Of a DNA stretch of 64,000 bases, positions 57,656-64,000 are shown piece after piece. The translations under genes were made by a program, and so were the position numbers. Under the pieces are notes generated by a model that worked only from the letters and a program-made list of their open reading frames with translations, was not told the DNA's origin and did no database searches. Numbering within the stretch: the first letter of the stretch is position 1; every line of letters begins with the position of its first letter. The DNA comes from Methylobacter sp. (GTDB taxonomy: Bacteria; Pseudomonadota; Gammaproteobacteria; Methylococcales; Methylomonadaceae): the NCBI GenBank assembly GCA_030679035.1, contig JAUXTH010000151.1, positions 1 to 64,000 on the forward strand, read 5' to 3'.

Positions 57656-57772
57656 ATGGACAAGGATACTTCCTGTCAAGAAATCAAGCGTCGCAAAAGT
57701 CTGTTAAAACCAGACAAGAAAAGCCTGGCAGGGATTTTTATGAGCGACGCTTTGACGGCTTCCGAGATTTAA
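57656..57772 (+). CDS. Possible 38-aa small protein between traF and traH
   Basis: ATG…TAA: MDKDTSCQEIKRRKSLLKPDKKSLAGIFMSDALTASEI. Confidence 0.4.
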   Translation: MDKDTSCQEIKRRKSLLKPDKKSLAGIFMSDALTASEI

Positions 57773-57786
57773 TGTGGATCTGAACT

Positions 57787-59157
57787 ATGCGTAATCACTC
57801 TTTGCTGTTTTTGACCTGTTTGCTGCTTTTTATTGCAGGCCCAGCAAAGTCTGGTTTGAATGATGAATTGAAAGGCATGTTTGACGACATGATTAACGTC
57901 ACTCCAGGTGGATCCTATGACACACAGCGGCGTGGAGTGATTACTGGAGGGAGTATTGTTAGTCGCAATAAAGTCGTAAATCCCAACCTGATTTCATTTG
58001 TACCGCCTGGCGTAAAGGCGGGCTGCGGAGGGATTGATTTATTTGGGGGATCGTTCTCATATATTAACGGTGCGCAATTTACTCAGCTTATGCGTAGCGT
58101 TGCGCAAGCCGCAGTGGGTTATGCCTTTCAGCTGGCCATTGAAGGTATGTGTCCAACCTGCGCCCAGGTCATGACTAAGTTACAAAAAGACATCGAGTTT
58201 ATTAACTCGTTAATGAAGAATTCGTGTGAAGCTGGAAAGCTCATTGTAGATAACACGCTACGACCTGGCCTGGAGTCGATCAATGAAACATTCAAAAGCA
58301 ATTTGTCAACGAAACTATCGACCGATACCGGTTTCGTATCGGATTGGTTTCAGGCAAAGGAAGATAAAAGTTCCTCGCCCGATAAAAAGGCAATTGATGC
58401 AGGAAGAGCCGATATGTTCACGGGCAACGTTGTGTACAAATCACTGAATAATGCGAACGCTACGGCCTGGTTTCAGCATGGTGACGAGCAGCTTAAAGGT
58501 GTGCTAATGAGTTTGACCGGAACCTATATCGCCGCAACGAAAGCGGACAATAGTGGTATCGAATATAACTTCAAGCCCAGCAAAATTGAGCCTAGGGATT
58601 TCATTGAAGGCGGAATGCTTACAATTTACACATGCGAATCAGGCGAATGTTTGCTACCGGGTGATAGCACAGAAACCATACAAGTAACTGGAATGAGAGA
58701 GCGCGTAAAAAAAATGGTTCTTGGTAGCGGTACTTGTGTAGGTTGCACAGGCGGCATTCTGAGGAAAATGCAAGAACGCGCTGGCGGGTCTGTGTTCAGT
58801 CCAGAAGAAAAGCAATTTATTGAAGCAACGTCTCCGGGCGCTTACGGTCTTTTAACAAAATTAGCGCACGAACCTGGCGCTGCCTACGTAATTGCTGAGC
58901 AATTAACTAACGTTCTTGCGATAGAACTTACCAATAAGCTTGTCGACGAAATGTATGACACGGTAAGAAATTCAATTGAGAGCAGTGGGAAAGAAATGGA
59001 CACCAAGATGCTGGCGACGATGCGAGATAGAAGAGAAAAAATCAATGAAGAGCGCCGGGTTGTTGGGCAAACGATTGCTGGCGTTTCGATTGTGCTTAGT
59101 TCGTATTCGGACATAGAAAAAGACTTGCGAAATAACGCATTTCATAAACTCCAGTAG
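57787..59157 (+). CDS. traH: Conjugal transfer protein TraH
   Basis: VNPNLISFVPPGVKAGCGGIDLFGGSFSYINGAQFTQLMRSVAQAAVGYAFQLAIEGMCPTC. Confidence 0.95.
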   Translation: MRNHSLLFLTCLLLFIAGPAKSGLNDELKGMFDDMINVTPGGSYDTQRRGVITGGSIVSRNKVVNPNLISFVPPGVKAGCGGIDLFGGSFSYINGAQFTQLMRSVAQAAVGYAFQLAIEGMCPTCAQVMTKLQKDIEFINSLMKNSCEAGKLIVDNTLRPGLESINETFKSNLSTKLSTDTGFVSDWFQAKEDKSSSPDKKAIDAGRADMFTGNVVYKSLNNANATAWFQHGDEQLKGVLMSLTGTYIAATKADNSGIEYNFKPSKIEPRDFIEGGMLTIYTCESGECLLPGDSTETIQVTGMRERVKKMVLGSGTCVGCTGGILRKMQERAGGSVFSPEEKQFIEATSPGAYGLLTKLAHEPGAAYVIAEQLTNVLAIELTNKLVDEMYDTVRNSIESSGKEMDTKMLATMRDRREKINEERRVVGQTIAGVSIVLSSYSDIEKDLRNNAFHKLQ

Positions 59158-59170
59158 TTGAGAATAGTGT

Positions 59171-62100
59171 ATGGCCTACGAAATCATAAGCATCGGTGAT
59201 GGCGAAATGCTCTATAACGCCTTCCAGGGGGTGGCGATGATATTTGGAAATAATAGTCTGAACAAACTTATCAGCGCCGGATTTGCGCTGGGGATACTGC
59301 TGATTTCGCTCCGCTACCTGACCGATCAGGAATTCCCTTTGCGATATGCTTTGGTGGGGCTGATCCTTTATTTGGTGATGTTTACTCCAAAAGATACAGT
59401 CACTATTGAAGATATTTACTCAGGACAGGTCAGAGTCGTTGCTAATGTCCCAATAGGCGTGGCAATTCCCATGTCTGTCATATCGACAATGGGTGTCAAA
59501 ATGACAGAGATGTTTGAGACCGCGTTCTCGACACCGGCAGAAGCCAACATGTTACAACACGGTTATCTGGATTCGCTCAACACGCTGATCAAACTACGCA
59601 ATATAGGGACGGGGACAGCAGGGTCGAACAATGGATTGAGTGGTGACCTCTCCAAAACCATCAATGCGTACATTGAAAACTGCGTGATGTTTGATCTGGA
59701 AATCGCAACAGGAAATCACGAGGTATCCCGAGAATCTTTGCAAAAATCCCCCGATTTGTGGGATGCCATGAGAACGACGTTTATTAACCGCGACATTATG
59801 GTCTATTTGCCGAACGCTCCCGCTGGCGAACAAAAATCATGCGAAAATGCTTATAAAGCGGTTAACGAGTATATGGCCGGTGGAGATTTTAAGGCTCAGT
59901 GGGCTAAATACATGCAAGGCGTGTTAGATATTCACGATCCAGCGGTCTCACCGGAGGATAGAATAGATGTTGCAGCACAGGCTCTAAGTTTAGCGGGTAT
60001 AGATGCGCAGACCTATATGCGCAACGCACTAATGGCCTCTTATTTAAAGGATGGCCCTGCGGCTTTCATCAAGCGGACAGGACAGGAGCAATTAAATCTG
60101 CAATGGGCCGGTGAACAGAGCATGTTCAACCAAATTGAACGACCGCTAATGGCCTTTGTTGAGATGTTTACCGTCGCTACATCACCCATCGTCGCGTTTT
60201 TGTCCACACTCGGACCTGTCGGTATGACCATGATCGTGCGTTATATCCAAATGATGATTTGGATAGCGTTATGGGGGCCGGTTATGGCGGTGTGTAATCT
60301 TTACATCACTATAGTGACATCCCGTGCAATGGATGCGATGGCTACTCAAGCCGCTGACAATGGATCGGCGCTGTCTTCGATGGTAATGCATGACAAGCTT
60401 TATCAGACGCTGGAAATCTGGTTGTCCGCAGGTGGCATGTTAGCATCAAGCGTACCGGCCTTATCACTGATGCTGGTGTACGGCGGCTCGGTTGCGGCGA
60501 CCAACCTCTCTGGCAAAATGACATCGGGGGCATCCAACAGCGTGAGTCCCGGCAGACTTGCCCCTGATCCTGTTTCAATAGATTCGTCAATGAAATTGGG
60601 TTCGATGGCTGAATATTCGCCCAACACCGGCGCCAAAAAATCGGGCATGGCCGATACCCTATTTTCGGCCTCTTCGACGTTTGGTCGTGCTTCGCAAAGC
60701 GCGACGGACTCTCTGCACAGTGCGAGCGCAACCGCTTCGCAGGCGCTCAACAGCATGACGCAGTCAACTAACCGATCTGGCTCCATGAGCAGTGATTCAA
60801 ATTCCGTGATGAGTTCACTGACAAACTCAACATCCGAATCCGACAACTGGGCGGCGTCAACGGGTAGAACCATAGGCGACAGGGTTGGGACTACACAGAA
60901 CGAAAAAGAAGCGGTGTCGGCGGCGGTCAGTGGATCTTTGGCGGCGGGGCTTTCCACAGGGAAGAGCATTAATCCTGCCACTTTGGGCGCCAGTGCCCAA
61001 GCTCAATTGCAGTCTACAACCGGTATGGACGCGGCCAAATCCAAAGAAATGTCGGATCAAGTGCAGGACACTTGGAGCAAAGGCTATGCCGGTAGTTCTC
61101 AAGTCGCGAAAATGCAACAAAGCGCTCAGCAACATTCAGATCAAACATTCTTTGGCTCAGAGGACATGAAGGCGAAAGGCGAGCAATACCTCAGCCAGTT
61201 GCAAGCCGTAGATCAAGCCAGTGAAAAATTTACTCAAACTGCATCAATGCAGGATTCAGCAGGAAAATCACTGTCGCTCCCTTATCAGGATTTGGCAACA
61301 AGGCTTAATAAATCCGGTGCGCTCCCGGATATTAACAAGGCAAATGAAGAGCTGCAAAGTAAGATGAGTGATAAAGATAAAGCGAATCTCTCTGAAAACG
61401 CGCAATACGAAATTAACCGGTCGAGCGCGAGTGGCCTCGTTGGTGGAGATCGTGATGCGCTGGCGGGATTCTTGAAGCTTAATCAGCAGGATCCTGTAAA
61501 AGCCGCAGAAATACTTAACTCGGCAATAATGCCTACCTCCAGTGGATCAGGCGCCAATATTAGCCCCACGGAATTCAAAAAAGACAGCCAATCCGTTGAC
61601 GGTATTGTCAGTAATGAAACCGCTGCCGGCTTTAGATCAAAAGCCAAAGGCGAAGACGGCGACTATGACACTGGTGGCGTTGAAGGCGGTAATGGACGCC
61701 GGTCTCCAATCAAACAGTCTGTGCCGCAAATGGCTACTCATCAAGAGTACAGTCAAAAACCATCCGCAGATCATGGCGCTCCAAAATCGTCGCAAGCGAC
61801 AGGCGGTAAACAGGTCACGCCCGCATCAACAGCCGGATCACAGCGCTCTAAAGTGGATGCCGCTCTCAAAAACGCCAATCTCGGCAATGCAGGTGAATTC
61901 AGAAGCAGCATTGAGTCTGGCGGAAAACTGGGTAGCAAAGATACATCGGGCATGATGGGTGGCGCAATGAAAAACGAAGGTCATCTCGCTTACGACAACG
62001 TCGCTAAGCCCGCAATCAGTGCCGCAACCACTGTAGCCGATTTTGCAACCAGTACTGCAAGATCAGCGTTAATTGCCTCCGACAAAGCGTTTAAACCCAT

Positions 62101-62200
62101 AGATGATGCTATAAAAAACACTTTTGGCAGCAGTGATAAACAGCCCAAGCAGCCAAGCAATCCGTATGACAACGATCTCCCTCCAACCCCAAAAAAATAA
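59171..62200 (+). CDS. traG: Conjugal transfer mating-pair stabilisation protein TraG
   Basis: N-terminal multi-TM domain beginning MAYEIISIGDGEMLYNAFQGVAMI; long Ser/Thr/Gln-rich C-terminal domain. Confidence 0.93.
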   Translation: MAYEIISIGDGEMLYNAFQGVAMIFGNNSLNKLISAGFALGILLISLRYLTDQEFPLRYALVGLILYLVMFTPKDTVTIEDIYSGQVRVVANVPIGVAIPMSVISTMGVKMTEMFETAFSTPAEANMLQHGYLDSLNTLIKLRNIGTGTAGSNNGLSGDLSKTINAYIENCVMFDLEIATGNHEVSRESLQKSPDLWDAMRTTFINRDIMVYLPNAPAGEQKSCENAYKAVNEYMAGGDFKAQWAKYMQGVLDIHDPAVSPEDRIDVAAQALSLAGIDAQTYMRNALMASYLKDGPAAFIKRTGQEQLNLQWAGEQSMFNQIERPLMAFVEMFTVATSPIVAFLSTLGPVGMTMIVRYIQMMIWIALWGPVMAVCNLYITIVTSRAMDAMATQAADNGSALSSMVMHDKLYQTLEIWLSAGGMLASSVPALSLMLVYGGSVAATNLSGKMTSGASNSVSPGRLAPDPVSIDSSMKLGSMAEYSPNTGAKKSGMADTLFSASSTFGRASQSATDSLHSASATASQALNSMTQSTNRSGSMSSDSNSVMSSLTNSTSESDNWAASTGRTIGDRVGTTQNEKEAVSAAVSGSLAAGLSTGKSINPATLGASAQAQLQSTTGMDAAKSKEMSDQVQDTWSKGYAGSSQVAKMQQSAQQHSDQTFFGSEDMKAKGEQYLSQLQAVDQASEKFTQTASMQDSAGKSLSLPYQDLATRLNKSGALPDINKANEELQSKMSDKDKANLSENAQYEINRSSASGLVGGDRDALAGFLKLNQQDPVKAAEILNSAIMPTSSGSGANISPTEFKKDSQSVDGIVSNETAAGFRSKAKGEDGDYDTGGVEGGNGRRSPIKQSVPQMATHQEYSQKPSADHGAPKSSQATGGKQVTPASTAGSQRSKVDAALKNANLGNAGEFRSSIESGGKLGSKDTSGMMGGAMKNEGHLAYDNVAKPAISAATTVADFATSTARSALIASDKAFKPIDDAIKNTFGSSDKQPKQPSNPYDNDLPPTPKK

Positions 62201-62494
62201 CTCATTAAGGTAACAGCGTGCTAAAGTCAAAAAACAAAAAAAGACACATAAGCCAAACAGCCAATTCCAGACTCAAGCCAACGAACTTGGGCAAAAACTC
62301 AATGCGCAACTTCGCCAAGCTAAAAAGGAATTTGAATTGAGGGAATTTGAAAACAAAAGCAACAATTGCCAGAATAATGTTTTTGGCGAAAACTTAAACA
62401 TTACAAAATGGTAATGTTTTGGAAGGCTTCCTGCAATGTGATCGAGGTTATCCTATTTCTGAAATCAGGCATTTCTGTCTGATATGAAAGAGGA

Positions 62495-62857
62495 TTGAAA
62501 ATGAGCAATAAACACAACAAATTTATGATGCCCCTATTGGCAACGGTTATCATGGTTAGTACGGCTGTTAACGTGGCGCAAGCAAGTGATTCGAAGGAAA
62601 AGGATGCAAAAGAGCTGCAGCTGTTTAGCCAAGCCAAAATTTCTTTATCCGAAGCGATCAAAGTAGCGGAACAAAAAGTCGGCGGTAAGGCCATGGAAGC
62701 CGAAATCGATGATGAAGCCAGCAGCGTTCAATTCGAGATAGAGGTTGTTAAAGAAGGTAAGGTGCATAACGTTCTGGTCAATGGCAATACCGGTAAGGTG
62801 CTTAAGGTTTCGCTAAGCGATGAGTCTAACGAAGGTGCTGAAAACGAGAAAGAGTAA
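62495..62857 (+). CDS. PepSY domain-containing protein
   Basis: KISLSEAIKVAEQKVGGKAMEAEIDDE…VNGNTGKVLKV. Confidence 0.85.
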   Translation: MKMSNKHNKFMMPLLATVIMVSTAVNVAQASDSKEKDAKELQLFSQAKISLSEAIKVAEQKVGGKAMEAEIDDEASSVQFEIEVVKEGKVHNVLVNGNTGKVLKVSLSDESNEGAENEKE

Positions 62858-62900
62858 GCTATTAATGCCGGGGTAACGCCCCGGCATTTTTTTTGAGGCT

Positions 62901-63578
62901 ATGAAAATATTAATGATTGAAGATGATTCTGAGACTAGAAATTATGTCTCGGCAGGTTTGAAAGAGGCCGGCCATACGGTCGATTTGGCTAAGGATGGCT
63001 ACGAAGGCTTACTCATTGCCAAAGAAGGCAATTATGACCTTCTTATTGTCGACCGTATGTTGCCCCACCTTGACGGATTGACCGTGGTAAAAACCCTGCG
63101 AAGTACGCAGTGTAATGTGCCGGTACTGTTCCTGACCACAATGTGTGGCATTGATGACCGCGTTGAAGGTTTGAATGCAGGCGCGGACGACTATCTGGTC
63201 AAGCCGTTCGCTTTCAGCGAGCTTGCCGCACGGGTTAACGCCTTGCTGCGCAGACCACGGGAAACGGCTGAACTGAAAGTCTTACAAGTCCGGGATCTTG
63301 AGATCGATCTGTTGAAAAGACTGGTTAGGCGCGATAGGCAAGTTATTGATCTTCAGCCAACAGAGTTTCGTCTGCTTGAGTATCTTGTTCGCCATGCCGG
63401 ACAGGTGGTAACGCGCACCATGCTGCTGGAAAATGTCTGGGATTTTCATTTTGACCCCCAAACCAATATTGTCGAAACCCACATCAGCCGCCTGCGCGGC
63501 AAGCTGAATGCCGGGAACAAGTCTGATCTTATCCATACAGTTCGTGGCGCAGGATATATCATCCATGAAACTACCTAG
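62901..63578 (+). CDS. OmpR-family response regulator
   Basis: MKILMIEDDSETRNYVSAGLKEAGHTVD; LIVDRMLPHLDGL; winged-helix C-terminus. Confidence 0.95.
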   Translation: MKILMIEDDSETRNYVSAGLKEAGHTVDLAKDGYEGLLIAKEGNYDLLIVDRMLPHLDGLTVVKTLRSTQCNVPVLFLTTMCGIDDRVEGLNAGADDYLVKPFAFSELAARVNALLRRPRETAELKVLQVRDLEIDLLKRLVRRDRQVIDLQPTEFRLLEYLVRHAGQVVTRTMLLENVWDFHFDPQTNIVETHISRLRGKLNAGNKSDLIHTVRGAGYIIHETT

Positions 63579-64000
63579 TATTGCCAATACCACCAGTTTT
63601 AAACTGTCAGCCTTATATTTGGGCCTATTTTTGCTTTCTTTTCTGGCCATTGGCATAACGGTTTATTTGTTGACTTACCATACACTGGAGCAACAACTTA
63701 AAAATACAATCGAGACAGAAACCATTCTGCTAAAAGCGGAATATGATTCTAGTGGGCTAGCTGAATTAAAAAAGGAGATTGGGGAAGCAGGCGTTTCGGT
63801 ATCGCACACCCTTCGGGAATATGGCGTTGTAAACCAGCAGGGCGAGTTGATAGCTGGAAATCTCAGGTATTTTAAACCGTTAGCGGGATGGCAAATTATC
63901 AGATGTGGGACTAAGTCCATTAGCTATGACGAAGAAACCCAAAACCTCTATGTTCGGGTTATCGCATTACCTAATGCCATGTGGCTGGCTGTTGGTCAGG
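63565..64000 (+). CDS. Sensor histidine kinase, N-terminal part (runs off the window)
   Basis: ORF overlapping the response regulator; N-terminal TM and periplasmic region. Confidence 0.75.
   Translation, partial: MKLPSIANTTSFKLSALYLGLFLLSFLAIGITVYLLTYHTLEQQLKNTIETETILLKAEYDSSGLAELKKEIGEAGVSVSHTLREYGVVNQQGELIAGNLRYFKPLAGWQIIRCGTKSISYDEETQNLYVRVIALPNAMWLAVGQ

Noticed and set aside
60342-61135. Long antisense ORFs inside traG (129, 192 and 92 aa)
   Set aside because: Overlap the strongly supported traG frame; shadow ORFs caused by its Ser/Ala-rich composition
1-64000. CRISPR array or rRNA genes
   Set aside because: No regularly spaced direct repeats and no rRNA-like sequence noticed on reading

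Overview
Gammaproteobacterial window, possibly a methanotroph-like host (inferred from the PQQ-ADH-associated ABC genes and compositional feel; not verified). It has four parts. (1) A chromosomal left flank: a PQQ-alcohol-dehydrogenase-associated ABC transporter/beta-propeller operon, then tRNA-Gly(GCC) and tRNA-Cys(GCA). (2) A large integrative, conjugative-type element starting just after tRNA-Cys with a tyrosine integrase and a small HTH/excisionase-like gene. It carries two tandem FlhD/FlhC-like activator pairs, one of them a STAS-like::FlhD fusion. Its F-type T4SS is split into blocks: terD-trbI-traF-trbC/W-traU-traN; slt-ompA-traL-E-K-B-dsbC-traV; traA; traC-x-traF-traH-traG. (3) Two large cargo regions between the tra blocks. 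Cargo 1 holds an IS200/IS605-like element, decayed metabolic genes, an NdpA-like + membrane protein pair, Abi and HsdR remnants, a complete Qat anti-phage system (qatABCD), attC-flanked cassettes and a broken tyrosine recombinase. Cargo 2 holds USP, SulP, an IS1-disrupted corA, marR, LtaS-like, DUF502-like, a CaCA antiporter, apbE, and a MerR/USP/IstB junction. (4) A PepSY/two-component locus running off the right edge. The strongest new signal is a ~40-bp motif in three near-identical copies plus one divergent copy, each directly upstream of a different tra transcription unit. It is probably the operator/promoter of an FlhDC-like (SetCD-like) regulon that includes terD. No relaxase or coupling protein was recognised in the window. 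All calls come from reading the sequence and recalled family features; no searches were run.
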